Position numbers and translations under genes: made by a program. DNA of 64,000 nt. Source: Micromonospora terminaliae (GTDB lineage: Bacteria > Actinomycetota > Actinomycetes > Mycobacteriales > Micromonosporaceae). Below the pieces are notes generated by a model. It ran no database searches, was not told where the DNA came from, and saw nothing but the letters and a program-made list of their open reading frames with translations. Below are positions 33,016-42,806 of this stretch, piece by piece (position 1 is the stretch's first letter; each line of letters opens with the position of its first letter). The stretch lies in NCBI RefSeq assembly GCF_009671205.1, contig NZ_CP045309.1:4588001-4652000 (forward strand). The letters are read 5' to 3'.

Positions 33016-34089
33016 TCAGGACGAGGCGAGCCAGCGGTGCAGCGTGGCCGCGCCATCGCGGATCTTGGTCAGCTCGACGTGCTCGTCCTTGTGGTGGGCC
33101 AGGTTCGGGTCGCCGGGGCCGAAGTTCAGCGCCGGCATGCCCATGGCCGCGAACCGGGCCACGTCCGTCCAGCCCAGCTTGCCGATCGGGGCCGCGCCCA
33201 CCGCGGCCAGGAACTCCTGCGCCGGCGGGTTGTCCAGCCCCGGCGCCGCGCCGGCCGCCGCGTCGGTGACCGTCAGCTCGAAGCCGGCGAAGACCTCGCG
33301 CAGGTGCGCCTCGGCCGCGGCCGGGTCGCGGTCCGGGGCGTACCGGTAGTTGATCTCGATGTCGCAGCGGTCCGGGATGACGTTGCCCGCCACGCCGCCG
33401 GTGATCCGGACGGCGTTCAGGCCCTCGCGGTAGTCGCAGCCCTCGATGGTCACCCGCCGCGCCTCGTACGTGTTGAGCCGGCGCAGCACCTCGCCGGCGC
33501 CGTGGATGGCGTTCACCCCGTGCCAGGACCGGGCCGCATGGGCCCGCTCGCCGTGCGTGGTGACGATCGCCCGCATGGTGCCCTGGCAGCCCGCCTCCAC
33601 GATCCCGTAGGTGGGCTCCAGCAGCAGCGCGAAGTCGGCCGCCAGCCACTCCGGGTGCGCCTGGGAGACGAGCGTGAGGCCGTTGTACCTCGACTCGATC
33701 TCCTCGGCCTCGTAGAAGAAGTAGGTCACGTCGTAGCGCGGGTCGGGCAGGGTCACCGCCAGGTGCAGCGCGAAGGCCACGCCGGACTTCATGTCGGAGG
33801 TGCCGCAGCCGTACATCAGGTCGCCGCGCATGGTCGACGGGAAGTTGTCGTTGAGCGGGACGGTGTCCAGGTGGCCGGCGAGCACCACCCGCTGCGGGCG
33901 GCCCAGGTCGGTGCGCGCCATCACCGTGTTGGAGTGCCGGTAGGTGGTGAGGTGCGGCACGCCGCGCAGCACCTCCTCGACGCAGTCGGCGATCGCCTTC
34001 TCGTTGAGCGACACGGACTCGATGTCGACCAGCGCGCGGGTCAGCGCCACCGGATCGGCCAAGACCTCGGGGGTCAACGGGTTCTGCAT
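33016..34089 (-). CDS. dapE: Succinyl-diaminopimelate desuccinylase DapE
   Basis: 357 residues, M20 family. Metal ligands and catalytic residues are visible in [23 protein letters not shown] and [10 protein letters not shown], and the C-terminal HHKDEHVE. The enzyme removes succinate from N-succinyl-LL-diaminopimelate, giving LL-DAP for lysine and peptidoglycan. ATG 34089 ([13 protein letters not shown]) is chosen over a GTG at 34098 because TACCGT lies exactly 7 nt before it. Divergent from dapD, sharing a promoter palindrome. Confidence 0.93.
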   Translation of the reverse strand: MQNPLTPEVLADPVALTRALVDIESVSLNEKAIADCVEEVLRGVPHLTTYRHSNTVMARTDLGRPQRVVLAGHLDTVPLNDNFPSTMRGDLMYGCGTSDMKSGVAFALHLAVTLPDPRYDVTYFFYEAEEIESRYNGLTLVSQAHPEWLAADFALLLEPTYGIVEAGCQGTMRAIVTTHGERAHAARSWHGVNAIHGAGEVLRRLNTYEARRVTIEGCDYREGLNAVRITGGVAGNVIPDRCDIEINYRYAPDRDPAAAEAHLREVFAGFELTVTDAAAGAAPGLDNPPAQEFLAAVGAAPIGKLGWTDVARFAAMGMPALNFGPGDPNLAHHKDEHVELTKIRDGAATLHRWLASS

Positions 34090-34096
34090 GTGTGGC

Positions 34097-34106
34097 ACGG
34101 TACCGT
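34097..34106. promoter_or_regulatory. Shared palindromic -10 for dapE and dapD
   Basis: ACGGTACCGT is a perfect palindrome that reads TACCGT in both directions (34101-34106 plus; 34097-34102 minus). Each TACCGT ends exactly 7 nt before its start codon (ATG 34089 minus; GTG 34114 plus), so the 24 bp intergenic region is symmetrical to the base and both genes are leaderless. Confidence 0.7.
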
Positions 34107-34113
34107 CATTTTC

Positions 34114-35073
34114 GTGACGACCGCACAGTCTGCCTGGGGCATCGGCCTGGCCACGATCACCGCTGAAGACCAGGTGCTGGACACCTGGTACCCGACCGGC
34201 AAGCTGGGGCTCGGCGAGCTGCCACTGGTCGCCGGGGAGGACGAGGCCGACGTGCTCGACCTGCCGCCCGGCGCGGTCGGCGAGCGGGTGCTGCCCGGCC
34301 TGCGCACGGTCCAGGTGGTCACCGTCATCGGTTCACTGGACGACCCGATCAAGGACGCGGCCGACGCGTACCTGCGGTTGCACCTGCTCTCCCACCGCCT
34401 GGTGCGGCCCAACGAGCTGAACCTCGACGGCATCTTCGGCAAGCTGGCCAACGTGGCGTGGACCTCGGCCGGGCCGTGCCCGCCGGAGCGGGTCGACGAG
34501 CTGCGGGTCATCGAGCGGGCCGCCGGCCGCCACCTGGCCGTGCACGGGGTGGACAAGTTCCCCCGGATGACCGACTACGTGGTCCCGGCCGGCGTGCGCA
34601 TCGCCGACGCGGACCGGGTCCGGCTCGGCGCCCACCTGGCCGCCGGCACCACCGTGATGCACGAGGGCTTCGTCAACTTCAACGCCGGCACGCTGGGCGC
34701 CTCGATGGTCGAGGGGCGGATCGTGCAGGGCGTGGTGGTCGGCGACGGCTCCGACATCGGCGGCGGCGCCTCGATCATGGGCACCCTCTCCGGCGGCGGC
34801 ACCGAGAAGGTGCGCATCGGCGAGCGGAGCCTCGTCGGCGCGAACGCGGGCGTGGGCATCACCCTGGGCGACGACTGCGTGGTGGAGGCCGGCTGCTACA
34901 TCACCGCCGCCTCGAAGATCACCCTGCCGGACGGCCGGGTGGTCAAGGCCCGCGAGCTCTCCGGGGTGGACGGCCTGCTGTTCTGGCGCAACTCGGTGAC
35001 CGGCGCGCTGGAGGCGAAGCCGCGCACCGGCCGGGGCATCGAGCTGAACGCGGCGCTGCACGCCAACGACTGA
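34114..35073 (+). CDS. dapD: Tetrahydrodipicolinate N-succinyltransferase DapD
   Basis: 319 residues. N-terminal alpha/beta part with WGIGLATI start, then the left-handed beta-helix (about 170-260: [49 protein letters not shown]). The long actinobacterial type (like Rv1201c) carries the LDTWYP N-terminal stretch. It succinylates tetrahydrodipicolinate in lysine/DAP synthesis, the step before DapC and DapE. Start GTG 34114. Confidence 0.93.
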   Translation: MTTAQSAWGIGLATITAEDQVLDTWYPTGKLGLGELPLVAGEDEADVLDLPPGAVGERVLPGLRTVQVVTVIGSLDDPIKDAADAYLRLHLLSHRLVRPNELNLDGIFGKLANVAWTSAGPCPPERVDELRVIERAAGRHLAVHGVDKFPRMTDYVVPAGVRIADADRVRLGAHLAAGTTVMHEGFVNFNAGTLGASMVEGRIVQGVVVGDGSDIGGGASIMGTLSGGGTEKVRIGERSLVGANAGVGITLGDDCVVEAGCYITAASKITLPDGRVVKARELSGVDGLLFWRNSVTGALEAKPRTGRGIELNAALHAND

Positions 35074-35086
35074 CCGACCGCGCGGA

Positions 35087-35115
35087 GCGGGCCGGGGCGC
35101 GAGGCCCCGGCCCGC
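35087..35115. terminator. Bidirectional hairpin terminator
   Basis: GCGGGCCGGGGC (35087-35098) and GCCCCGGCCCGC (35104-35115), perfect 12 bp stem, between dapD and the convergent subtilase gene. Confidence 0.65.
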
Positions 35116-35162
35116 CCGCCGTCCGGGCCGCGGCACGACGGCCGCGGACCCGGACCATAGGT

Positions 35163-38100
35163 TCACCGCAGGCGGTACGCCTGGATGATCCGCTCGGTGA
35201 CCGTGTTGCCGGCGCTGTCCCGGGCGGTGGCCCGCAGCGAGACGTGACCGGGGCCGGCCGGGTGCCGGACGGTGGCCGCCCAGCCCGCGCCCTGCTTGTG
35301 CAGGGCCGCCCTGCGCCAGGTCTTGCCGCCGTCGTACGAGACGTCGACGGTCAGCGCCGCGACGGAGGCCGCCGGCGCGCCGGGCTGCCGCTGCACCGTC
35401 ACCGGAATGGTGAAGGTCCGGCCGGCCGGTGCGCTGCTGTCCACGGCCAGCGGCGGGGCGAAGCGGACCGCCATGGCGGGCAGCCGCGCCCACTCGTCAC
35501 CCGGGACGTGCCTGGAGCGGAACGTCCAGGTGGCCGAGACCTCGGTGCTCAGGTCGGTGAAGCCGCGCGTGGCGGAGGTCTCCAGCCGGTAGCTCGCCAC
35601 GCCCGGCGGCACCTGGAACTCGCCGTACCCCGGGGTGGCCTGCTCGGCGAGCAGCTTCCCGTTGCGGTAGAGGGCGGTCCGTTCGGTGTTGTTGCGCGAG
35701 CCGCCGGGGTGGCCGGCGGCGTCGCTGTGCACCGGCAGGTCGACGACGAGGGTGTCGCCGTTGCGCGTGATGCCCTGCTCCGGCCACCGCGGCTGCGGGA
35801 ACGACGGCCCGTACGGCGCGCTGTTCCAGTCCTCCCGGTAGGTCCGGCCGGGGCGGTACCGGGTGGGCACCGACGCCAGCACCGCCTGCACCTCCAGCCA
35901 GCCGTCCTCGCCGCGCGCGCCGAAGTCCAGCTCGGAACTCCACCGGGTACGGGTCGTGCTGTAGTGCTCGACCCGCTTGCCGGGCACCGGGACGGGGACG
36001 ACGACCGCCGAGCCGCCGATGTTGTAGTCGGACTCGGGGAAGACGATCCGCTCGTTGTCCGGCCCCGGGTAGCCGGCCGCGAACTTGTGCGTCACGGTGG
36101 CCAGGTCGGCCGGCCGGTAGTGCCGGACGAACCCGGTCGGCATCCGGCCCGGGAAAAGCTCGTTGAGACCGTAGAAGTACGGGCTGCGCTCCGGCGCCGT
36201 CGGTTCGAGCCACTGGCTGGCCAGGGCGGCGACGAAGAGCGAGTCGGAGACGTTGCGCCCGAGCGGGCCGCTGTAGAGGCCGTCGAAGCTGAACGTCCAG
36301 AGCCCGAACCCGTAGGAGAAGTTCGCGGTGGACCAGTTCGCCGACAAGTCGATCAGGAGCGGGGCCGCGCCGCGCTGCGGCACGGTCGACCGCACCGGCT
36401 TCGCCCGCCGGGCGTCGATCGTGAGCCGCTGGTCACCGCTCACCACCAGCTCCGGCTGGGCGAGCATGGACACCTCGGTCCAGCCCTCCTCCCCCGGCAC
36501 GTAGATCAGGCTGTTCAGGCCGTACCGGCCCTTCGGGAGGCGCAGCCGCGCCTCGCCGTCGGGGTCGTACACGTCCCGGTACAGGGCGGTGTCCAGGCCG
36601 ATCAGGGTGGTGAAGTAGTCGCCCGTGAGCTTGCCGGCCCGGTCCCGGTGCGTGACGGTCAGGTCGTAGCTCTCCACCTCACGGTTGACCGCGAGCGGGG
36701 TCACCGCGACCGCGCCGCCGGCACGGGCGAGCAGCCGGCCCGTCCAGTAGCCGTCGAGGCCGCCGAGCCTGGTGTCGGCCGTGACGGTGACCTGGGCCGT
36801 CCCGCCGGCCGGCACGGTGAGCCGGGACGCGCCGAGGGTGAACATGCCGGCCGGGGCGGTGCGCCCGTCGGGGCCGGTGACCTCGGTGGCGAGGTCGAGG
36901 GTGAGCGGAGCGCTGCCGCCGTTGCGGTAGGTGACCGTGCGGGCCATCGGCTGGTCGTCGCCGTGCGGCCAGGCCGCCACCCCGAACGAGACGCTGGGCG
37001 GGTCGCTGGTCACCTGCTCGGTGATCGCGTGGGCCACGTCGACCCGGCCGGCGCCCTGCTGGAACGCCGTCTGGTCGGGGTGCGGCTTCGCCGAGGCCAT
37101 GAGGGTGGCCTTGTACCGCCCCGCGGTCCAGCCGGGGTGCTGCTGGGCGAGCAGCGCCGCCGAACCGGCCACGTGCGGCGTGGCCATCGAGGTGCCGGAG
37201 AGGGAGACGTACTTGTCCCCCACCGGGTCGCCGATGGCGCCGTTGGCGGCCCGGGCGGCCACGATCTCGACGCCCGGCGCGGTGATGTCGGGCTTGATCC
37301 CGCCGTCGACCCGCGGCCCCCGGCTGGAGAAGTCGGCCAGCGCGTCGTCCCGGTCGACCGCGCCGACCGCCAGCGCGGCGTCGGCGGTGGCCGGCGAGCC
37401 GACCGAGCCGTCGGCGCCGTCGTTGCCGGCGGCCACCACGAAGAGCGTGCCGGTCTGGGCGGTCAGCGTCTCGACGGCCTGCTCCAGCGGGTCGACCTCG
37501 GGGAAGTCGGCGCCACTGAGGCTCATGTTGACCACGGTGGCGTGCTTCTCGGCCGCGGCCCACTGCATGCCGGCGAGGATCGCCGACTCGGTGCAGCCCT
37601 GGTTCTCGCAGACCTTGCCGGAGAACAGGGTGGCGTCGGGAGCCACGCCGCGGTACTTCCCGCCGGAGGCGGCACCGCTGCCCGCGATGATCGACGCGAC
37701 GTGGGTGCCGTGCCCGACCATGTCGTCCGACTCGGCCGCCTCGCTGAAGTTGCGCGCGTCGGCGACCCGGCCGGCCAGGTCGGGGTGAGTGAGGTCGACG
37801 CCGGTGTCGAGCACCGCGACGCTGACCCCCTTGCCGGTGAAGCCGGCGGCCCAGGCCGTGGGCGCGCCGATCTGCGGCACGCTGTGGTCGAGGGTCACCC
37901 GCCGCCGGCCGTCCAGCCAGATCCGGTCGACATCCCCCGCCGCGTCGACCCGGGCACCGGCCCGGCCGGCCGTGACCGCGGCCCAGACCGCGCCGGCGTC
38001 GGCCTTCGTCGCGACCACTGCGGCGCCGCCGATCGCGGGCAGGTCGCGGGTCACCCGGGTGCCGGCCGTCGGGGCCGCCGCCCGTCGGGCCGACCCCGGC

Positions 38101-38504
38101 CGGTACGACACGAGCAGCGGCAGCGTGTCCCGCCGGGCGTCGTCGTAGCCGGCCGCGACCAGTCCCGTGACGTCGAACAGCCGCCGGTCGACCCGGCCGG
38201 CCCGGACCAGGGGCAGCGCGTCCTGCGGCAGCACGGTGAGGTGCCCGCGTTCCCGGCCGACCAGGAAGCCGATCCCGGCGCGGCCGGCGCCGGGGCGGAC
38301 CGCGGCCTGCCCGGCGGCGGTCACGGTGACCCGGTCGCCGGTGATCAGGGTGACGGTGCCCGGCCCGCCGTCTGCGGGGGCCGCGGTGCGGGCCGGGGCG
38401 CCGTCCGGGGCGGCCGAGGGAGCGGCGGTGGCCGGCACGGGCGCGCCCAGCGCCAGCCCGAGGGTGAGGCCGAGGCCGGCGATTCTTCTTCGATTTCGGA
38501 GCAA
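35163..38504 (-). CDS. Large secreted subtilisin-like S8 serine peptidase
   Basis: About 1113 residues. Signal peptide (RNRRRIAGLGLTLGLALGAP, cleavage near PATAAP), a propeptide-like stretch with TVTLITGDRVTV, then the S8 domain with Asp in VAVLDTGVDLTHP, His in GHGTHVASIIAG and Ser in SGTSMATPHVAG. The remainder (about 600 residues) is beta-rich, including Fn3-like/Big segments, for substrate or wall binding. Start is set at TTG 38504, right after AAGGAGG, because MLRNRRR gives a proper signal peptide; ATG 38534 would add an acidic lead. Extracellular protease; substrate unknown. It shares a palindrome with the divergent acetyltransferase. Confidence 0.85.
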   Translation of the reverse strand: MLRNRRRIAGLGLTLGLALGAPVPATAAPSAAPDGAPARTAAPADGGPGTVTLITGDRVTVTAAGQAAVRPGAGRAGIGFLVGRERGHLTVLPQDALPLVRAGRVDRRLFDVTGLVAAGYDDARRDTLPLLVSYRPGSARRAAAPTAGTRVTRDLPAIGGAAVVATKADAGAVWAAVTAGRAGARVDAAGDVDRIWLDGRRRVTLDHSVPQIGAPTAWAAGFTGKGVSVAVLDTGVDLTHPDLAGRVADARNFSEAAESDDMVGHGTHVASIIAGSGAASGGKYRGVAPDATLFSGKVCENQGCTESAILAGMQWAAAEKHATVVNMSLSGADFPEVDPLEQAVETLTAQTGTLFVVAAGNDGADGSVGSPATADAALAVGAVDRDDALADFSSRGPRVDGGIKPDITAPGVEIVAARAANGAIGDPVGDKYVSLSGTSMATPHVAGSAALLAQQHPGWTAGRYKATLMASAKPHPDQTAFQQGAGRVDVAHAITEQVTSDPPSVSFGVAAWPHGDDQPMARTVTYRNGGSAPLTLDLATEVTGPDGRTAPAGMFTLGASRLTVPAGGTAQVTVTADTRLGGLDGYWTGRLLARAGGAVAVTPLAVNREVESYDLTVTHRDRAGKLTGDYFTTLIGLDTALYRDVYDPDGEARLRLPKGRYGLNSLIYVPGEEGWTEVSMLAQPELVVSGDQRLTIDARRAKPVRSTVPQRGAAPLLIDLSANWSTANFSYGFGLWTFSFDGLYSGPLGRNVSDSLFVAALASQWLEPTAPERSPYFYGLNELFPGRMPTGFVRHYRPADLATVTHKFAAGYPGPDNERIVFPESDYNIGGSAVVVPVPVPGKRVEHYSTTRTRWSSELDFGARGEDGWLEVQAVLASVPTRYRPGRTYREDWNSAPYGPSFPQPRWPEQGITRNGDTLVVDLPVHSDAAGHPGGSRNNTERTALYRNGKLLAEQATPGYGEFQVPPGVASYRLETSATRGFTDLSTEVSATWTFRSRHVPGDEWARLPAMAVRFAPPLAVDSSAPAGRTFTIPVTVQRQPGAPAASVAALTVDVSYDGGKTWRRAALHKQGAGWAATVRHPAGPGHVSLRATARDSAGNTVTERIIQAYRLR

Positions 38505-38561
38505 CGTTCCTCCTTCGTCACGCGTCTTCATCAATGAGAGCCATCGACGCAGATTGCCAGA

Positions 38562-38582
38562 ATTACATACCGCGTATGTAAT
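38562..38582. promoter_or_regulatory. Palindromic operator between subtilase and acetyltransferase
   Basis: ATTACATAC (38562-38570) and GTATGTAAT (38574-38582) with CGC between, perfect. A plus-strand promoter TTGCCA (38554-38559) to TGTAAT (38577-38582) with a 17 nt spacer overlaps it, and on the minus strand TTGACG (38590-38595) is a possible -35. A repressor bound here could control both divergent genes. The core CATACCGxGTATG recurs at 32753-32765. Confidence 0.65.
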
Positions 38583-38645
38583 CGGAAGTCGTCAATCCGA
38601 CGAAACGAGGGCCGCGCCCCCCGCGATGCGGCGCATGATCGCCGG

Positions 38646-39212
38646 GTGACCGCCATGAAGGACCGCATGCTCGCCGGTGAGTTGTACATCGCCGACGATC
38701 CGGAGATCATCGCCGACCTGGACCGGGCCGCCCGGCTCAGCGAGCGCTTCAACCGCAGCTCGGCCGACGACCCCGACGGACGACTCGCCGCCCTCCGCGA
38801 GCTGCTCGGCTCGGTCGGCGAGGACGCCTGGGTGCGGCCACCGCTCTACTGCGACTACGGCTACCAGACCCACATCGGGCCGCGCACCTTCGTCAACTTC
38901 AACGCGGTCTTCCTCGACGTCGCCCGGATCACCATCGGCGCGGACGTCCAGATCGGACCGAACGTACAGCTCCTCACCGCCACCCACCCGGTCGAGCCGG
39001 CGGCCCGGCGGGCCAAGTGGGAGGCGGCCCAGCCGATCACCATCGGCGACAACGTCTGGCTCGGTGGCGGCGTGATCGTGCTGGCCGGGGTGACCATCGG
39101 GGAGAACACCGTGGTCGGCGCGGGCGCGGTCGTGACCAGGGACCTACCCCCCAATGTGGTGGCCGTGGGTAACCCCGCGCGCCCGGTCCGGACCCTCGAA
39201 GACGCCGACTGA
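38646..39212 (+). CDS. Maltose/galactoside O-acetyltransferase-like hexapeptide transferase
   Basis: 188 residues from GTG. N-terminal MAC domain ([18 protein letters not shown]) then the left-handed beta-helix with hexapeptide repeats ([53 protein letters not shown]). The catalytic histidine is in TATHPVEP. Acetylates sugars using acetyl-CoA; the physiological acceptor is unknown. Divergent from the subtilase. Confidence 0.88.
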   Translation: MTAMKDRMLAGELYIADDPEIIADLDRAARLSERFNRSSADDPDGRLAALRELLGSVGEDAWVRPPLYCDYGYQTHIGPRTFVNFNAVFLDVARITIGADVQIGPNVQLLTATHPVEPAARRAKWEAAQPITIGDNVWLGGGVIVLAGVTIGENTVVGAGAVVTRDLPPNVVAVGNPARPVRTLEDAD

Positions 39213-39295
39213 TCTCCGGAAACGACGCCTCACCGGGTGCGGATTCCGGCCGGAGGGTCTCGGGGGTGGCCCGGCTGCCGCGCCGGGCCGTGCCG

Positions 39296-39943
39296 TCACC
39301 CCGGCAGGGGGTCGGCCAGCCGGACCACCAGGTCGGCGTGGTCGGCGGTGCCGGCGACGAGCCGGGCGTTCGCCTCGTCGCTGCCGAGCGCCCAGGCGCG
39401 GGCCTGCTCGGGTGTCTTCCCGTACGCCTCGTGCCGGGCGGTGAGGCGGCGCACCCGCAGCTCGGCGTCGAGGTCGAGGAACCAGATCTGGTGCAGCAGC
39501 GTGCGCACCTCCTCCCACGGGTCGTCGCGCAGCAGCAGGTAGTTGCCCTCGGTCACCACGAGCCGCACCTCGGGCGGCACCTCGATGGCACCGGCGACCG
39601 GCTCCTCCAGGTCCCGGCGGAACGCGGGCGCCCACACCGAGGTCGGCTCCAGCCGCCGCAGCCGGCGCAGGGTGGAGACGAAGCCGTTCACGTCGAACGT
39701 GTCCGGCGCGCCCTTGCGGGCCTCCCGGCCGAGCCGGACCAGCTCCGACTGGGCCAGGTGGAAGCCGTCCATCGGCACGAGCCGGGCGGCCGGGCCGACC
39801 TCGGCGACGATCCGCTCGGCCAGCGTGGACTTGCCGGCCCCGGGCGCGCCGGCGATGCCGAGCAGCTGCCGCGGGCCGTCCCCGGCGAGGGCCCGGGCCC
39901 GGGCCACCAGTTCGCCGAGCGGGAGCGTCTGCGCGGGCGGCAT
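39296..39943 (-). CDS. P-loop nucleoside/nucleotide kinase (uridine kinase-like)
   Basis: 215 residues. Walker [10 protein letters not shown] (about 31-39), a DGFH motif ([12 protein letters not shown]) typical of uridine/pantothenate kinase-like proteins, [16 protein letters not shown] and the LID-like [16 protein letters not shown]. The substrate is not clear from sequence; the fructose-transport-type FrcK/YggC proteins share this layout. Its ATG overlaps the last base of the SIMPL stop (TGATG). Confidence 0.78.
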   Translation of the reverse strand: MPPAQTLPLGELVARARALAGDGPRQLLGIAGAPGAGKSTLAERIVAEVGPAARLVPMDGFHLAQSELVRLGREARKGAPDTFDVNGFVSTLRRLRRLEPTSVWAPAFRRDLEEPVAGAIEVPPEVRLVVTEGNYLLLRDDPWEEVRTLLHQIWFLDLDAELRVRRLTARHEAYGKTPEQARAWALGSDEANARLVAGTADHADLVVRLADPLPG

Positions 39944-40584
39944 CAGCCGAGCACCGGCTCGCTGATGGTGAACCGGGCCTCCACCGCCGCCTGCACGGGC
40001 TGCGGCTGCGGGTCCAGCTCCAGTTCGGGTGCGGCCTCGCCGGCCCGGGCGAAGCCCGCCTTGGACAGCATCGGCGGGGCGCTGGACAGGCCGGTGTCGG
40101 CCAGCTCCACCAGGGCGGTCACCCGGGCGCCGAGCGCCTCCGCGTATTCCCGGGCGCGGGCCAGGGCGTCCGCGATCGCGGCGTGCCGGGCCTCCCGGTA
40201 GGCCGGGCTGTCCGGCCGCAGCGACCACCACGGGCCGGCCAGCTCGACCTGCTCCTGGTCGGCGAGGCGGAGCATCAGCTCGCCGAGCGCCGTGAAGTCG
40301 ACCACGGTGACCGTGGTGGTCACGCTGCCGTGGTAGGCGACCACCCGCTCACCCGAGCGCTTCGTCTCCGGCCAGACCCGGAGCTGGCCGGTCTCGCGCC
40401 GCTCCACGGCCGGCTCGGCCGCGTCGAGCAGCACCCGCACGGCGGCCGCCCGCTCGGCCAGCCGGGTCAGCGTCGTCTCCCGGTCGCGGTCCCGCGCGGT
40501 GGCGGTCACCGTGAACCGGGCCAGCTCGGGGGCCACCTCGCGGTACGCCTCGCCGCGTACCGCCACGACCGGTGCGTCCGCCAT
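39943..40584 (-). CDS. SIMPL domain protein (DUF541)
   Basis: 213 residues, no signal peptide. [19 protein letters not shown] opens the SIMPL/DUF541 fold (about 8-210) with [18 protein letters not shown] and [21 protein letters not shown]. The family is otherwise often periplasmic; function unknown. Leaderless: TAGGCT (40592-40597, minus strand) is 7 nt before the ATG. Second base pair of the operon is the kinase. Confidence 0.75.
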   Translation of the reverse strand: MADAPVVAVRGEAYREVAPELARFTVTATARDRDRETTLTRLAERAAAVRVLLDAAEPAVERRETGQLRVWPETKRSGERVVAYHGSVTTTVTVVDFTALGELMLRLADQEQVELAGPWWSLRPDSPAYREARHAAIADALARAREYAEALGARVTALVELADTGLSSAPPMLSKAGFARAGEAAPELELDPQPQPVQAAVEARFTISEPVLG

Positions 40585-40589
40585 GCCGC

Positions 40590-41615
40590 TCAGCCTAGTG
40601 GCGGGGTGGCCGGAAGGTGGGCCGTGTAGGTGACCGCGCCGCCCGCCACCCGGCAGCCGGTCAGGTGACCGCCGGCCGCCCCCAGCTCGCGGAGGAAGGC
40701 CAGCTCCCCGGCGTGGTCGGCGGCGGCCGGGAACTCGCGCCGGTGGGCGGTGAACGCGCGGCCGTGCAGGGCGGCCCGGGCCGTGCGGCCCTCGGCGAGC
40801 CGGCCGGCCAGCTTGCCGGGGTCACCGGCGCGCAGCGCCTCGGCCAGCTCGTCGAGGTAGGCCCGGACCGCGTCCAGCTCGGCCAGCACCCGCTCGCGGT
40901 TGCCGAGCAGCATGTTCGCGGTCCGCTCGGGCGGGCCGCCGGCCACGCGGGTGCCGTCGGAGAAGCTGCCGGCGGCGAGCGCGAGCACCGCGTCGCGCAG
41001 CGCCGACCGCTGCACCGTCCCGGCCAGGGCCCCGGCGAGCAGGTGGGGCAGGTGGGAGGCGAGCGCGGCGGCGCTGTCGTGCTCCGGGGCCGACATCGGC
41101 ACCACCCGGGCATGGAAGACGTCGATGAGCAGCGCGGCGAGCCGCCGGAACGCCGGCATCCCGGTGGGCCCCGGGCAGAGCACCCAGGCCGCCCCGTCGA
41201 GCAGCGCCGGGGTGGCCGCGTCGAGGCCGGCCCGGTCGGCGCCGGCCATCGGGTGGCCGGGCACGAACCGGTGCCCGAGGCCCTGCGTGGCGGCGGCCGT
41301 GGCCACCTCGGCCTTGGTGCTGCCCACGTCGGTGAGCACGCACCGGTCGTCGGTGGCCGCGGCCACCCGGGCCACGGTGGCGGGCAGGGTGGGCAGCGGG
41401 CCGCAGAGGAAGACCACGCCCCGGCCGGCGACCGCCTCCTCGACCGTGTCCGGCGCCGCGACCCCCTGCTCGCGGACCCGCCGGCGGGTCGCCGGATCCG
41501 GGTCCCACCCGGCCACGTCGAGCCCGGCGTCGCGGAGCCGGAGCAGCACCGAGCCCCCGATCAGGCCCGTGCCGACCACGGCCGCCCGCGCCTGCCCGCC
41601 GGCTCCGCCCACCAT
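40590..41615 (-). CDS. tyrA: Prephenate dehydrogenase (tyrosine synthesis)
   Basis: 341 residues. NAD-binding AAVVGTGLIGGSVLLRLRD (12-30), DVGSTKAEV, and the HPMAGADRAGLDAA segment of the TyrA family, followed by LASHLPHLLAGALAGT. Converts prephenate to 4-hydroxyphenylpyruvate in tyrosine synthesis. No ACT domain is visible at the C-terminus. ATG 41615 has GAGGTGGG 5 nt upstream, which decides the start. Only 5 nt separate it from the SIMPL gene. Confidence 0.85.
   Translation of the reverse strand: MVGGAGGQARAAVVGTGLIGGSVLLRLRDAGLDVAGWDPDPATRRRVREQGVAAPDTVEEAVAGRGVVFLCGPLPTLPATVARVAAATDDRCVLTDVGSTKAEVATAAATQGLGHRFVPGHPMAGADRAGLDAATPALLDGAAWVLCPGPTGMPAFRRLAALLIDVFHARVVPMSAPEHDSAAALASHLPHLLAGALAGTVQRSALRDAVLALAAGSFSDGTRVAGGPPERTANMLLGNRERVLAELDAVRAYLDELAEALRAGDPGKLAGRLAEGRTARAALHGRAFTAHRREFPAAADHAGELAFLRELGAAGGHLTGCRVAGGAVTYTAHLPATPPLG
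40592..40597 (-). promoter_or_regulatory. Leaderless -10 element of the SIMPL gene
   Basis: TAGGCT on the minus strand, 7 nt before the ATG at 40584. Confidence 0.5.
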
Positions 41616-41692
41616 CGGCCCACCTCGGCGTCCCGTCGTCGCGGGGCCGGACCGGCCCCGCGGAAAGTCCCGCCGAGGATACCGTCCGGGGC

Positions 41693-42661
41693 TCAGCCCT
41701 GGCCCGCCGTCACCGTCCCCCGCCACCGGGCGAACGCCCTCCCGGGGTCGCCGAAGTACGCCCACGGCAGCTCGGTCACCAGGTCACCGAGCGCCCGGAA
41801 GCGCTCCGCCGCGGCGGCGTGGTCACCGCCCACGGCGAAGCACGCCGCGAAGTTGTTGTGCGGCTGCGGCCAGCCCGGGTACCGGCCGTGCTCGGGGTGG
41901 CGCACCGACTGGTCGGCCGCGGCGCGCAGCTCGGCGAGCACCGCGGGGTCGCGGAGGTGGGCGTCGTCCTCGCCGGACGGCAGGTTCAGCCACACCTCCA
42001 GGTGGGCCGCCGCGACCAGGTGGGCCAGGCCGCTGGCGGCCGGCGCCTTCGCCGCCGCCGACCGGGCGAAGTCGAACATCTCCTCGTCGCTGCCGAACCA
42101 CTTGGCGCACCGGTACTGGAGCATCTGGACGTGCGCCAGCCGGTGCCAGGGGTGCCGGGCGACCACCTCGGCGAAGCGCCGCGCCGCCTCGTCCCGTTCC
42201 ACCTGTCGGCCGCGCGCCGAGGTGACCAGGAAGGCCCGGGCCGTGGTGTCCTCCGGATCCCGCGCGGCCACCTCGTCGAGCAGGTTCTCCGCGAAGGTCA
42301 GCCGCTTGTGGAACTCGCGGAACTGCTCCTGGCTGGTGAGCGAGGAGGACGCGCCGCCCCGGGCCTCCCACGCCCAGTGCACCGCGTGGGTGCCCCGGAC
42401 CAGCAACGGGAGGGTGCTGCGCGGCTCGGCGTCGGCCCACTCGCCGATCCACTCCTGCACGCCCGGCACCCGGCCGGCGGCGGAGAGGCAGAACGCCTGG
42501 TGGTCGGGGTCGGTGACGGTGACCAGCACGTCGCGGGCGGCCCGCCAGTCCCGGCGGGCCAGCGCCTCGGAGAGCGCCCGGGCGGCCGGGTCACCCATCG
42601 CCGGGTCGACCGGCAGCGCCGGTCCACTCTGCTGCTTCGTCCTCCGCCGGAACGGCCACAT
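41693..42661 (-). CDS. Hypothetical protein, TPR-like helical
   Basis: 322 residues starting MWPFRRRTKQQSG. Alpha-helical repeats with patterns such as ALSEALARRDWRAARDVL and AARDPEDTTARAFLVTSARG suggest TPR-like packing; WAYFGDPGRAFARWR near the end. No membrane segment and no catalytic motif. ATG 42661 has GGAGGACG 6-10 nt upstream. Possibly a scaffold; divergent from the M48 peptidase. Function not recognised. Confidence 0.7.
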   Translation of the reverse strand: MWPFRRRTKQQSGPALPVDPAMGDPAARALSEALARRDWRAARDVLVTVTDPDHQAFCLSAAGRVPGVQEWIGEWADAEPRSTLPLLVRGTHAVHWAWEARGGASSSLTSQEQFREFHKRLTFAENLLDEVAARDPEDTTARAFLVTSARGRQVERDEAARRFAEVVARHPWHRLAHVQMLQYRCAKWFGSDEEMFDFARSAAAKAPAASGLAHLVAAAHLEVWLNLPSGEDDAHLRDPAVLAELRAAADQSVRHPEHGRYPGWPQPHNNFAACFAVGGDHAAAAERFRALGDLVTELPWAYFGDPGRAFARWRGTVTAGQG

Positions 42662-42806
42662 GTCCTCGTCCTCCCCCGTGCGTGTCGACGGAGATCGTAG
42701 GGCGGGCCGGATGGGCACGGAAGGGGGTTGTCCGAGGCGCGCTCGCGTCGTACGGTCCCCCGGCGGCCCGACCGGACGGGCCGGTCTCAACGGGGAAGGA
42801 AAGCGC

